Part shown: positions 35,086-43,780 of the stretch, piece by piece
Position numbering within the stretch: the stretch's first letter is position 1
How the letters are laid out: every line of letters starts with the position of its first letter
NCBI GenBank assembly: GCA_964531675.1
Contig: CAZHFW010000020.1
Span: forward strand, 10,864 to 74,863
DNA: 64,000 nt
Origin: CAZHFW01 sp964531675
Lineage (GTDB): Bacteria; Planctomycetota; Phycisphaerae; Phycisphaerales; UBA1924
Reading direction: 5' to 3'
The notes under the pieces: model-generated
What the model saw: the letters and a program-made list of their open reading frames with translations, nothing else
Told to the model about the DNA's origin: nothing
The model's database searches: none
Translations under genes and position numbers: made by a program

Positions 35086-36065
35086 GCGGGGGAGCACCAG
35101 ACGCCCTTGCCGCCTTCGATGTCCATGGCGACGTCGAGGGAGACCGCCGAGTGCGTGAGGGCGCCGGCGCTGATGCGGTCCACGCCGGTGCGGGCGATCT
35201 CGTGGATCGTGGAGAGCCGCACGCCGCCGGAGGCTTCGAGCTGGAGTGTGGGATTGCGCTGGTCGCGGAGCTCGGAAGCGCTGCGCAGCATGTCGGTGGT
35301 CATGTTGTCGAGCAGGACGATGTCGACGACGCCCGCTTCGAGCGTGAGCAGGGCGGCGAACTGTTCGAGCGTGTCCACCTCGACCTCGACGAACGTCGGG
35401 GCGGGCCTGAAGCTCCGGGCCTTGGCCGCGGCGGCGTGGATGTACTCGGGAAGCGAAGCGACGCCGACGCCCGCGATGTGGTTGTCCTTGATGAGGACCG
35501 CGTCATGCAGGCCCATGCGGTGGGAGTGGCCCCCGCCGCAACGGACCGCGTACTTCTCGAGGACGCGCAGGCCCGGGGTGGTCTTGCGGGTGTCGTAGAG
35601 GCGGGCGCGTCCGCCGTCGGCCGCGACATCGCCCATGGCGGCGACGAACTGCGCGGTCTTGGTGGCGACGCCGCAGAGTCGTCCGACGAGGTTGAGGGTG
35701 GTGCGTTCGAGCGCCAGGATCTGGCGGAGCGGGCCGCAGACTTCGGCGAGGGTGGTCTTTTCTTTGACCCACTGTCCGTCGGAGGCGTGGGTGCGCACCT
35801 TGACGTCGGGCGCGAAGATCTCGACCAGGGCGGGGAGGGCGGCCAGCCCGCTGACCACGCCCTCGACGCGCGCGACGATGGAGGCGACGCCCGGCTGATC
35901 GGCGCCGATGCAGCAGACGCTGGTGACATCCCTTGGCGCGACGGGGCCGAGGTCCTCGTCCCGGGCCAGTTCGAGCAGGCGGCGCACCAGGCCCGAGCCC
36001 GCCAGCTTGGCGTAGAAGTCTTCCAGGGGCAACGCGTTGAGATCGGTCTGATCCATCACGAGCAT
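35082..36065 (-). CDS. nadC: Nicotinate-nucleotide pyrophosphorylase (quinolinate phosphoribosyltransferase)
   Basis: De novo NAD synthesis: quinolinate plus PRPP to nicotinate mononucleotide and CO2. 327 residues, a little longer than usual. Family motifs: ARDEDLGPVAPRDVTS near the N-terminus, LALERTTLNLVGRLCGVAT, YDTRKTTPGLRVLEKYAV, GGGHSHRMGLHDAVLIKDNH and EASGGVRLSTI, with Arg, His and Lys residues of the phosphate and quinolinate sites in place. The ATG at 36065 has a GGGGG run 5 bases before it; a second ATG 9 bases later is equally possible. nadA and nadB are not in the window. Confidence 0.95.
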   Translation of the reverse strand: MLVMDQTDLNALPLEDFYAKLAGSGLVRRLLELARDEDLGPVAPRDVTSVCCIGADQPGVASIVARVEGVVSGLAALPALVEIFAPDVKVRTHASDGQWVKEKTTLAEVCGPLRQILALERTTLNLVGRLCGVATKTAQFVAAMGDVAADGGRARLYDTRKTTPGLRVLEKYAVRCGGGHSHRMGLHDAVLIKDNHIAGVGVASLPEYIHAAAAKARSFRPAPTFVEVEVDTLEQFAALLTLEAGVVDIVLLDNMTTDMLRSASELRDQRNPTLQLEASGGVRLSTIHEIARTGVDRISAGALTHSAVSLDVAMDIEGGKGVWCSPA

Positions 36066-36200
36066 CGTAACCCCCGACTGATGTGACCTTTGGAGTCGAT
36101 CCGCCAGATCCGACGCACCTGAACGAAACCCGTTCCATGGTTGGTCGTCCGGCGTCGCCTGCGGCCATAAACTTTTCGCTTGGACATACAGGAGATGCCC

Positions 36201-36980
36201 ATGGGTCTGCTTTCCGGCAAAATTGGTCTGGTCGTCGGGATCGCCAACGACCGTTCGTACGCCTGGCACATCGCCAAGTCCCTGCACGAGCACGGGGCGA
36301 CCTGCGCCTTCACCCACCTCCCGGGCGAGAAGAACGAGCGCCGCACCCGCAAGGCGGTCGAGGAGATGGGGATCACGGATTACTTCTGCTGCCCCATGGA
36401 CGCGTCCAAGGACGAGGACATCGACGCGGCGTTCGCCAGGTACGCCGAGAAGTTCGACCGCATGGACTTCCTGATCCACTCCATCGCCTTCGCCGACCGC
36501 GAGTGGCTCCAGCGCGGCAAGTTCGTGCACACGCCCCGCCAGGCCTATCTGAGCGCCATCGACATCTCCGCGTACACGCTCCTGGGGATGGCCCGCCGGG
36601 CGGCTCCCCTGATGCGTCAGGGAGGCTCCATCCTGGGGATGAGCTACTACGGCGCGGAGAAGGTCGTCCCCGGGTACAACGTCATGGGCGTGGCCAAGGC
36701 GGCGCTCGAAGCAACCAGCCGCTACATCGCGGCCGAGCTCGGCGAGCAGAACATCCGCTGCAACATCATCTCGGGCGGGTACCTCCGCACGCTGGCTTCC
36801 TCGGCGGTCGGCGGGACCGACGACATGGAGAAGCACAGCGCCGAACGGGCCCCGCTGCGTCGCAGCGTTGAGGGCTCCGACGTGGGCAAGACCGCGGTCT
36901 ACCTCGTCTCCGACCTGGCGTCGGGCGTCACGGGAGAGACGATCTACGTCGATTGCGGCGTGAGCACGATCGGCGTCTGA
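36201..36980 (+). CDS. fabI: Enoyl-[acyl-carrier-protein] reductase (NADH)
   Basis: Last step of each fatty acid elongation round; cytosolic SDR enzyme, 259 residues. It opens with GLLSGKIGLVVGIANDRSYAW, has the family loop LIHSIAFADREWL, the catalytic Tyr...Lys pair (SYYGAEKVVPGYNVMGVAK, Tyr-x6-Lys at its end) and the C-terminal GVTGETIYVDCGVSTIG. AGGAG sits 6 bases before the ATG at 36201, which settles the start; an ATG two codons earlier abuts the ribosome site. Triclosan/isoniazid-target family. It has its own terminator. Confidence 0.96.
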   Translation: MGLLSGKIGLVVGIANDRSYAWHIAKSLHEHGATCAFTHLPGEKNERRTRKAVEEMGITDYFCCPMDASKDEDIDAAFARYAEKFDRMDFLIHSIAFADREWLQRGKFVHTPRQAYLSAIDISAYTLLGMARRAAPLMRQGGSILGMSYYGAEKVVPGYNVMGVAKAALEATSRYIAAELGEQNIRCNIISGGYLRTLASSAVGGTDDMEKHSAERAPLRRSVEGSDVGKTAVYLVSDLASGVTGETIYVDCGVSTIGV

Positions 36981-37016
36981 GCTCCGCGATCAGCCCCTGT
37001 TCCAAAGCCTTCCCCA

Positions 37017-37046
37017 CGCCCCGCCCTTCTCGGACGGGGCGTTTTT
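37017..37046 (+). terminator. Intrinsic terminator of fabI
   Basis: Stem CGCCCCG / CGGGGCG with an 11-nt loop, followed by TTTTT, 36 bases after the fabI stop. Confidence 0.82.
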
Positions 37047-37128
37047 CGTTCCCCGTAGGCGGTTTTCTGCGGAACCAGGCCCGGATCGGGGTCAATCGCC
37101 CGTGGATTGGTGGAGTTTCGGTCCGAAA

Positions 37129-37146
37129 GAGGCCGATATCGGCCTC
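37129..37146. promoter_or_regulatory. 18-bp perfect palindrome just before a start codon
   Basis: GAGGCCGATATCGGCCTC is a perfect dyad ending at the base before the GTG at 37147. It could be an operator or an RNA hairpin hiding the ribosome site; no experimental support. Confidence 0.4.
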
Positions 37147-37425
37147 GTGTCGATCGTGCCCACCAACGTGAGTGCGGCCATCGCGGGCGCCCATGCTGCC
37201 CAGCAGACGTACACACGACAGGCGCCCAAGAAGTCCGACCAGACGCGCGGCACCAAGCCCACCACGCCCCGGGATGAAGTCGAACTCACCGTGACCGGCG
37301 TGGAGCACGAGAACGCGATCCGCGATCTGAAGGACTCTTCTCAGGAAGAGTCACGCGAAGATCGCCAGGCGCACGGCGAGGACCTCCCGCCGCAACCTCC
37401 CAAGCGCCTCGACCTCGAGGCCTGA
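37147..37425 (+). CDS. Small acidic uncharacterised protein
   Basis: About 92 residues, polar and probably largely disordered. The N-terminus (VSIVPTNVSAAIAGAHAAQQ) is a short Ala-rich helix, and the C-terminal half (EVELTVTGVEHENAIRDL, then Lys/Asp/Ser/Glu/Gln-rich) is charged with a final PPKRLDLEA. No signal peptide or membrane segment. Start uncertain: the GTG at 37147 directly follows an 18-bp palindrome, while a GTG at 37102 would extend it by 15 residues of less likely sequence. Independent of fabI because of the terminator in between; convergent with the next gene. Confidence 0.5.
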   Translation: MSIVPTNVSAAIAGAHAAQQTYTRQAPKKSDQTRGTKPTTPRDEVELTVTGVEHENAIRDLKDSSQEESREDRQAHGEDLPPQPPKRLDLEA

Positions 37426-37448
37426 TCCTCACCGAAACTCGCACCCGC

Positions 37449-38996
37449 TCAGGCCGCCTTGCGCCGACGGCGCGGCGTGGCCTGTGCCGCGGCCTGGTCG
37501 ATCGCGATCGGACCCGTCTCGGGCGTCTGACTTGGCTTGGACGCGGGCTTGCGGGATGTCGCAGACTTGGGCTTGCTGGCGCGGCGCGTCCGGGGCTTGG
37601 CCTGCGCGGTCGCCTTCGCGGGTGTGCGGGTCCGGGGCTTGGAGCCTTTGGTTCCAGCGGACTTGCGCGGCTTGCGGTTCTTGGCCCGGCCCGAATCAGC
37701 GCCGGCCTGCTCGGACGCTTGCGCCGCGGGAAGCCCGAGCTGCTCGGCCCGACGCTGGCTCACCAGATCGAGCGTGAGGCGGTGCAGGAGCGCACGATCC
37801 TGATCGCGGCCGACGAGCCAGGCGCTGAAACGCATCTCTTCCAGCAGGTCGCCTTGCGTGAAGACGAGCTTCTCGACCGGCATCGCGGCGCACGCGAGCA
37901 CGACGCCCGCGGCGACACGTCCGACGGCAAGCGGGTCGTGACGACCCTGATCGAGTTCGGCCTGGATGAAGGCGCTGTTGTCCACGCCCGGCAGCGTGGG
38001 CCTGGTGCGGAGCATGCGGTCGGCCGCGAGCAGAGCCTGGCGGCCTCCCTGATCGTCGAGGTCTGCAAAGCGGGCGGCGCCGAGCCTGAGCATGACTTCC
38101 GCCTCGTTGCCCGCACAGCGGGCGCAGAGTTCGGCCAGATGCCGCTGTGGGGATGCGAATCCCGCCGGGCGATCGGTGACGGCCCAGGCGCTGAGCACGC
38201 GGGCCGCAGCCCGATGGGCGGCCCGGATGGTCCCGAGCGAGGCGTGCTGAAGGACCACCGCAAGACGCGACATCGCTTCATCCGCGACGCCGCTGTGGTC
38301 CAGGGCCTTGCGCCCGCGCCAGCGGTCGTTGGTCAGCAGCCTGGCGTCGAGCCTTGAACAGGCTGCGGCGGTCTCCACCAGCGCGCGGATCAGATGGATC
38401 TCAACATCGCTGGTCGGGTTGTCGTCGATGGTGACCTGCGAGCAATCCAGGCGGGTCGGAAACACCGCGGGATAGGAGAGCGGGCGGGACGCGCCCCAGT
38501 CGAACCACGCGGCCTCGCGCTGGCGGTGCTCGCGGGAGAGGATCTTCACGCCTCCCTGGATCGGGACGACCATCGCGTCCAGGTTGAGATCCTGGCACGC
38601 GGCCCGGTCGGCGGCGTTGCTGGCGACAAAGACGAACTGCACGCCTCCCGAGCCCGGCGCATGCTTGAGCTGTCTGGAGAACTCGTGACCCACGCGGATG
38701 CCCACGCGGAGCGGCGCGGTGGGCCAACGGCCGGCATCGAGTTTCCGGGCCCAGCGGTGCTGAGCGGGGGTCTGGCCGCACGGATCGGCGACCATCTCTC
38801 CCTTCAAGGTCTGCTCGCCCACGCCCAGGCACCAACTGGCTGCCTGGCCGAGGACCGCAGCGAACCGGTACGTGCTTCCCTTGAACCCTTCGGGCCAGGA
38901 GGCGACGACCAGTTTGGCGCCGTCGGTGGACGCCGTGGACCGGCGCTCGCGAGCAAAGGTACGGGGCGTGAACTCGTTCTGATGGTCGAGCGACAT
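37449..38996 (-). CDS. Uncharacterised protein with histone H1-like basic tail
   Basis: 515 residues, family not recognised. Residues about 1-410 form a globular, mixed alpha/beta domain with several Trp and Cys residues (WPEGFKGSTYRFAAVLGQ; GVQFVFVASNAADRAAC; helical Ala/Leu-rich second half). The last ~90 residues are almost entirely Lys, Arg, Ala, Pro, Ser and Thr (for example KPRTRTPAKATAQAKPRTRR), resembling H1/AlgP-type DNA-binding tails. No signal peptide. Reading direction converges with the small acidic gene. A role in nucleic acid binding is suggested by the tail only; what the N-terminal domain does is unknown. Confidence 0.68.
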   Translation of the reverse strand: MSLDHQNEFTPRTFARERRSTASTDGAKLVVASWPEGFKGSTYRFAAVLGQAASWCLGVGEQTLKGEMVADPCGQTPAQHRWARKLDAGRWPTAPLRVGIRVGHEFSRQLKHAPGSGGVQFVFVASNAADRAACQDLNLDAMVVPIQGGVKILSREHRQREAAWFDWGASRPLSYPAVFPTRLDCSQVTIDDNPTSDVEIHLIRALVETAAACSRLDARLLTNDRWRGRKALDHSGVADEAMSRLAVVLQHASLGTIRAAHRAAARVLSAWAVTDRPAGFASPQRHLAELCARCAGNEAEVMLRLGAARFADLDDQGGRQALLAADRMLRTRPTLPGVDNSAFIQAELDQGRHDPLAVGRVAAGVVLACAAMPVEKLVFTQGDLLEEMRFSAWLVGRDQDRALLHRLTLDLVSQRRAEQLGLPAAQASEQAGADSGRAKNRKPRKSAGTKGSKPRTRTPAKATAQAKPRTRRASKPKSATSRKPASKPSQTPETGPIAIDQAAAQATPRRRRKAA

Positions 38997-39217
38997 GCTC
39001 CCATCCGATCGGCGGCAAGGGATACGGGATTGAGCGTGGCAACCTTCCCAGCGTGGATGCGTGCGCGTGAAGACCTCAGGCTGCGCCTGCGCGGGCCGCG
39101 CCGGTCCGGGAAAGGTTTTTCAGAGCGGGGCGCGACCGATACCAAAGAAAACAGGCCCCGAGAAGCGTCGCGTCGCGACGTCCCAGAGCCTTTTCTGTGC
39201 CGCAAACCAGCTTTAAA

Positions 39218-39240
39218 GCCGCTGCGGGAGCTTTAGCGGC
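39218..39240 (-). terminator. Weak terminator-like hairpin at the end of sdhB
   Basis: Minus-strand 6-bp stem GCCGCT / AGCGGC enclosing an 11-nt loop, overlapping the sdhB stop codon and followed by TTTAAA. The short stem and T-run make it a weak candidate. Confidence 0.4.
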
Positions 39241-40066
39241 CCGTGAAGAACTTGGCGATGCCGTGGATGGTGACCGCACGGCCGACGGCGGCGATGGACT
39301 CGGTGAGCGGAATGTGCTTGGGGCACACCTTCACGCAGTTCTGGGCGTTGCCGCAGTCGTTCACGCCGCCCTGGCCCATGAGGGTGTCGAGTCTCTCGGA
39401 CTTGAGCTGCTTCCCAGTGCCGTGCATGTTGAAGAGCCTGGCCTGGCTGATGGCGTGAGCCCCGATAAACGCGGTGTCCCAGTGCTGGGCGTCGCCCTCG
39501 AGCGTGAACTGAGGGCAGGCCTCGAGGCAGCAGCCGCAGGACATGCACTCGGAGAGCCGGTAACGCGTCTCCTGCTCCTGGGGCATCTCGGTCGGACCAG
39601 CGCCGAGGTCGTAGGTCCCGTCGATGGGCACCCAGGCCTTCACGCGGGTGAGGTTGTGGAAGAGCCTGGAGCGGTCCACCCAGAGGTCACGGAAGACCGG
39701 GAACTTGCTCATGGGCTCCAGGGTCACGACGTCGCCCGCGTTGGGAGCGGCCTGGTCGATGAGGCAGGAGCAGGACTGGCGCACCTTGCCGTTGATGACC
39801 ATGGTGCACGCGCCGCAGACTTCCTCAAGGCAGCCCGAGTCCCACACCGGGGGCGTGGTGCGCTTGCCGTCGACGGTGACGGGGTTGGCCGCGATCCACT
39901 GGAGGCAGGAGATGACGTTGGCGCCGCGGGCGACCGGGACGTCAAAGTCTTCCCAGCGGGTGGGCTTGCCCGGGCCATCGCAGCGTGCGATGCGGAAGCG
40001 GACGGTGCGGGTGGCCGCACCGGACTTGGGAGCATTGGAGGGGCTCAACGTGGCCGAATCGCTCAT
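39233..40066 (-). CDS. sdhB: Succinate dehydrogenase/fumarate reductase iron-sulfur subunit
   Basis: Electron-transfer subunit of complex II (277 aa). Three cluster sites are visible: [2Fe-2S] in SGCLEEVCGACTMVINGK plus a later Cys, [4Fe-4S] in CMSCGCCLEACP, and the last cluster in DCGNAQNCVKVCP. The ligand spacing matches three-cluster complex II. GGAG lies 8 bases before the ATG at 40066; an ATG 24 bases upstream is less likely. It is the third gene of the sdhCAB order, as in menaquinone-using Gram-positives and delta/epsilon-proteobacteria. Confidence 0.96.
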   Translation of the reverse strand: MSDSATLSPSNAPKSGAATRTVRFRIARCDGPGKPTRWEDFDVPVARGANVISCLQWIAANPVTVDGKRTTPPVWDSGCLEEVCGACTMVINGKVRQSCSCLIDQAAPNAGDVVTLEPMSKFPVFRDLWVDRSRLFHNLTRVKAWVPIDGTYDLGAGPTEMPQEQETRYRLSECMSCGCCLEACPQFTLEGDAQHWDTAFIGAHAISQARLFNMHGTGKQLKSERLDTLMGQGGVNDCGNAQNCVKVCPKHIPLTESIAAVGRAVTIHGIAKFFTGR

Positions 40067-40141
40067 GACACACTCCGAATCTGGCTTCACTCAACCCTTC
40101 GACACCGGCGTGGGGACTGGTTTCACGGATGGCGCTGGTTC

Positions 40142-42052
40142 TCAGACGCCGGCGGCGGCGGGCTTCTTGGCCTCGCCTTCGGACTTGTTCTCGACCTTGC
40201 CGTAGTTCCGCAGACGGGGCTTGATCAGCGGAGCGCTGATGGGCTCGAAGCTGATGTTGTGGGCCCCGCCGTCGTAGCGGGCGACGGTGGACTTCATGAA
40301 GTTGGCGTCATCGCGCTCGGTGAAGTCCGAGCGGTAATGGCTGCCGCGGCTCTCCTTGCGGAGCAGACCGCCCTTGGCGATGACCTCGCCCAGGATGAGC
40401 ATGTCGCCGATCGCGCGGGTGTAGCTCAGCGACTGGTTGGACCAGGCCGAGTTATCCGACAGGCGGAGCTTGGCGTAGCGCTCGCGCAGCTCCGCGAGCT
40501 TGTTGAGGCACTGCTCGAGGCGCGCCCCGGACTTCACGACGGTGGACGCCGCGGTCATTTCCTCGCCCAGCTCCTTGCCGATCTGGTAGGGGTTGAACGC
40601 GGGATCTGGCTTGGCGTCGGTGGAGACCGAGTCGAGGAGCTTCTTCTGCTTGGCGGTCTCGGTGTTCACCGCGGCGTCGTAGGCGGACGCGGAGAGGTTC
40701 ACCGCGGGCTTGCTTCCCGGCGCGCCGTCGCGGACGTAGTTGGCGACCGAGAGGCCGCAGAACAGGCCGTCAAAGAGGCACGAGAGCAGCGCGTTGGCGC
40801 CGAGGCGGTTGGCGCCGTGGTACGCGAAGTTCACCTCGCCGAAGGCGTAGAGGCCCTTGACGTTGGTGACCATCTGGTCCATCGCGCCGCTGACGAGCCC
40901 GCGGCCGTCTTCCTTGGACGTGAACTTGGTCCACAGGCCGCCCATGGAGTAGTGGACGCCCGGGAAGATCTTCATCGGGGTCTTGCGCGGATTGTCGCCG
41001 ACGAACTTCTCGTAGATCTCGAGGATCGCGCCGAGCTTCTTGTTGAGGTAGTCCTCGCCCAGGTGGGTCAGGTCGAGGTAGACCTGGTTCTCGCCATGGA
41101 TGCCCATGCCTTCCATGCAGACCTGGAAGATCTCGCGGGTCGCGATGTCGCGGGGGACGAGGTTGCCGTACTTGGGGTACTTCTCTTCGAGGAAGTACCA
41201 GCGCTCGGCATCCGGGATGTCCTTGGGATTGCGGTTGTCGCCCTTCTTGCGGGGGACCCACACGCGTCCGCCCTCACCGCGGGCGGACTCGGACATGAGG
41301 CGGAGCTTGTCGGCGCCGGGGATGCTGGTGGGGTGAACCTGGATGAACTCGCCGTTGCCATACCACACGCCGGCCTGATAGCAGCGGGCCGCGGCGGCGC
41401 CGGTGCAGACGACGGAGTTGGTGCTCTTTCCGAAGACCAGGCCGCAACCGCCGGTGGCCATGACGACCGCATCGGCGCGGAAGGCGCGGATCTGCATGGT
41501 CCGCATGTCCTGTGCGACGATGCCGACCACGCGGCGCTCGCCGCCTTCATCGGAAATCACCGGTCCCAGGAACTCCCAGAACTCGTACTTGTTGACCTTG
41601 CCTTCGGCCTCGAAGCGGCGGGTCTGCTCGTCGAGGGCGTAGAGCAGCTGCTGCCCGGTGGAGGCGCCGGCGAAGTGCGTGCGCTTGAAGAGCGAGCCGC
41701 CGAAGAGGCGGAGATCGCGGCGTCCTTCGGCGGTGCGGTTGAAGGGCACGCCCATGCGGTCGAGCAGGTCGATGATGCGGGGCGCCATCGAGGTCATCTC
41801 GTAGACCGGGGGCTGATCGGCCAGGAAGTCGCCGCCGTAGATGGTCTCGTCGAAGTGGGCGTACTCCGAGTAGCCCTGCTGGCGGGCCACGTCGTTGCAG
41901 GCGTTGATGCCGCCCTGGGCGCACACGCTGTGGGAGCGCTTGACGGGGACCATCGAGAACAGATCGACCGGGATGCCGGCTTCGGCGACACGAACCGTGG
42001 CCGAGAGACCCGCAAGCCCGCCGCCGACGACGATCACACGCTGCTGTGCCAT
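40142..42052 (-). CDS. sdhA: Succinate dehydrogenase/fumarate reductase flavoprotein subunit
   Basis: Catalytic subunit of complex II, oxidising succinate to fumarate with covalent FAD. 636 residues. FAD-binding start RVIVVGGGLAGLSATVRVA, the flavin-linking His in RSHSVCAQGGINAC, active-site motifs QVHPTSIPG and SARGEGGRVWVPR, and the Gly-rich MGGLWTKF. The sequence is of the B. subtilis/epsilon-proteobacterial type, in line with a quinone of low potential. The ATG at 42052 begins the FAD strand; a much longer frame upstream overlaps sdhC and is not real. 75 bases separate it from sdhB and 83 from sdhC. Confidence 0.97.
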   Translation of the reverse strand: MAQQRVIVVGGGLAGLSATVRVAEAGIPVDLFSMVPVKRSHSVCAQGGINACNDVARQQGYSEYAHFDETIYGGDFLADQPPVYEMTSMAPRIIDLLDRMGVPFNRTAEGRRDLRLFGGSLFKRTHFAGASTGQQLLYALDEQTRRFEAEGKVNKYEFWEFLGPVISDEGGERRVVGIVAQDMRTMQIRAFRADAVVMATGGCGLVFGKSTNSVVCTGAAAARCYQAGVWYGNGEFIQVHPTSIPGADKLRLMSESARGEGGRVWVPRKKGDNRNPKDIPDAERWYFLEEKYPKYGNLVPRDIATREIFQVCMEGMGIHGENQVYLDLTHLGEDYLNKKLGAILEIYEKFVGDNPRKTPMKIFPGVHYSMGGLWTKFTSKEDGRGLVSGAMDQMVTNVKGLYAFGEVNFAYHGANRLGANALLSCLFDGLFCGLSVANYVRDGAPGSKPAVNLSASAYDAAVNTETAKQKKLLDSVSTDAKPDPAFNPYQIGKELGEEMTAASTVVKSGARLEQCLNKLAELRERYAKLRLSDNSAWSNQSLSYTRAIGDMLILGEVIAKGGLLRKESRGSHYRSDFTERDDANFMKSTVARYDGGAHNISFEPISAPLIKPRLRNYGKVENKSEGEAKKPAAAGV

Positions 42053-42135
42053 CGATTGATTCCTTCGGACCAGAGAAGATCGTTTGAGAAGGCTGCCCCG
42101 CAAGGTCTGCCGACGCGGGGCTTGAGGAGACTGAG

Positions 42136-43011
42136 TTACTCGCCGGAACCGGTCGCGACCGAGGCGTCCACGCCCGAGCCCGCGGTCTTCTTGAACTCGC
42201 CCTTGCGTTCGAGCTCCTGGCGGGCCTCGGCGGACAAGAGCTTGGACTCGATCCGCAGGGCCGCCTCGGCGTCCAGGGTGGCAAAGCGGACGACCGCCAT
42301 CCAGCCCATGGCCATGAGGCCCGCGCCGATCGCGGCGCACACCGCGCCCCACTGACGCTGGGCCCGCACCGAGATCGTCAGGCCCCAGGTGATCGCGGCG
42401 GTCCACAGGCCGTTGGCGAAGTGGAAGACCATCGCGGTCACGCCCACGAAGTAGAAGATCGAGACGATCAGACCCGCGGCGGTCATGCCGCTGGTCGAGC
42501 CTTGCAGCGCGTGCGCCAGCGTGGACGACGCGTAGTGGTAGCTCCACTCGGCCTTGCCCGGGATCAGGAAGGTCCAGCCCCAGCGGAGCGTCGCGACGTG
42601 ATAGAAGATGAACAGGACGCCGATGTAACCCGAGAGCCGCTGGAGCGCGTACCGGAAGTTGTCCTGGTACTTGTAGCGGTCCAGGTTGGGCTTGCCCGTC
42701 TTGGCGAAGTAGATGCCGAGGATGGAGTGGAAGGCGATGGGGAGCCAGAGGACGAAGATCTCCATCAGGATCAGCGCGGGCAGGCTGTGGATGAAGTTCA
42801 CCTCGTGCTGGAACGTCGCGATGCCGCGCTCCAGCGCGGTCGCGCCCTTGTCGGCGTTGATCGCACCCCAGACGCTCGAAGCGTTGGTGGTGAGATGGAA
42901 GATCAGGAACAGGCCGATCGGGACGACGCCCGAGAGGGAGTGGAGCCGGCGGAGCCAGAAATAGTTCCGCTCGAGCCAGGAAGCGGAGGACGCGGGAGCC
43001 TGGTTGGTCAC
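42136..43011 (-). CDS. sdhC: Succinate dehydrogenase cytochrome b558 subunit
   Basis: Membrane anchor with two hemes and the quinone site. 291 residues with five main membrane helices. His residues in WLRRLHSLSG, LIFHLTTNAS, FHSILGIYF, FIFYHVATLR and MVFHFANGLW supply heme ligands of the B. subtilis SdhC (single-anchor, type B) family; no sdhD is present. The C-terminal ~50 residues are polar and extend beyond the usual length. GTG start with AGAGG 9 bases upstream. It leads the sdhCAB operon. The diheme type normally reacts with menaquinone, which agrees with mqnD in this window. Confidence 0.92.
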   Translation of the reverse strand: MTNQAPASSASWLERNYFWLRRLHSLSGVVPIGLFLIFHLTTNASSVWGAINADKGATALERGIATFQHEVNFIHSLPALILMEIFVLWLPIAFHSILGIYFAKTGKPNLDRYKYQDNFRYALQRLSGYIGVLFIFYHVATLRWGWTFLIPGKAEWSYHYASSTLAHALQGSTSGMTAAGLIVSIFYFVGVTAMVFHFANGLWTAAITWGLTISVRAQRQWGAVCAAIGAGLMAMGWMAVVRFATLDAEAALRIESKLLSAEARQELERKGEFKKTAGSGVDASVATGSGE

Positions 43012-43118
43012 GTGCTGGACCCTCTGGAGAACGCGTGGACAGAAATCGACAAGCGTGTCGGGATGGTACCGCGGTCAGGACGCCAGTTCCGGATCACGCC
43101 ATCCGGTAGAACGGCGAA

Positions 43119-43691
43119 TCAGGCCTTGGGCATGCCCGGGGCGCCGAAATCGATCTTCGGCTGGGGGACGCCGGCGGATGCCCCGCCGCCCACGCCCGCC
43201 GGGCCAATGCCGCCCATGGCGCCGACCTGCTGGGGCTTGATCTTGCCCTGGGCGATGGCCTGCTGGACCGCCTTGGCGACCTCGACGAACTCCATGCGAA
43301 GCTCCCCCACCGCACGGGAGATGAGCTTGGCCTCCGATTCGGAGAGGTTGCCCTTGGTCTTTTCCTCGAGCACGCCGAGCATGTCGATGTGGAGCTTGGC
43401 GTAGTCCAGAGCGACCATCGCCTGACCGGTCTTGGGATCGGGGAACGCGCCCAGATAGACCAGCGCCTGGGTGACCAGCAGGCTAACCAGATCCTGGAAG
43501 CCGACTTCCTGGGGAACGCCTTCTTCGGGAGCTCCCGCGGCAGGAGCCGGGGCGCCGGGCACCGCGGGCTTGGCCGCCGCAGCCGGCTTGGGCGTCTGGG
43601 CCGAGAGGCGTTCCTTCTCCGCCTGAGCCTGGGCCTTCCAATCGGAGTCGATGATAAGCTTGGGCGGCTGCTGGCCTTGATCCGAAGACAT
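43119..43691 (-). CDS. DUF1844-domain protein
   Basis: 190 residues. A disordered Ala/Pro-rich stretch (about 30-60) is followed by a helical DUF1844 domain (about 65-145): FQDLVSLLVTQALVYLGAF, ALDYAKLHIDMLGVLEEKTKGNL and a following long helix match the family. A Gly/Ala/Pro-rich tail ends the protein. DUF1844 proteins have no established function and are widespread in planctomycetes and deltaproteobacteria. AAAGGAG sits 6 bases before the ATG at 43691, which sets the start. It follows sdhC's opposite side: divergent from the PpiC-like lipoprotein gene and 107 bases before sdhC on the same strand. Confidence 0.8.
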   Translation of the reverse strand: MSSDQGQQPPKLIIDSDWKAQAQAEKERLSAQTPKPAAAAKPAVPGAPAPAAGAPEEGVPQEVGFQDLVSLLVTQALVYLGAFPDPKTGQAMVALDYAKLHIDMLGVLEEKTKGNLSESEAKLISRAVGELRMEFVEVAKAVQQAIAQGKIKPQQVGAMGGIGPAGVGGGASAGVPQPKIDFGAPGMPKA

Positions 43692-43780
43692 GGAATCTCC
43701 TTTGGACGATGGTACGCCGCCCGAATGACCCACCGACCCCTTGGGTCTCTGGTTCATTCGCACTCCCTGGAGCCGCTGTC

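Noticed and set aside
37102..37146. GTG at 37102 as the start of the small acidic gene
   Set aside because: It would place the 18-bp palindrome inside the coding region and give a Trp-rich N-terminus unlike the rest; the GTG at 37147 is preferred, though not proven.
39197..42355. 1052-codon plus-strand frame across the sdhB and sdhA region
   Set aside because: Antisense to SdhA/SdhB, which carry all cluster and flavin motifs.
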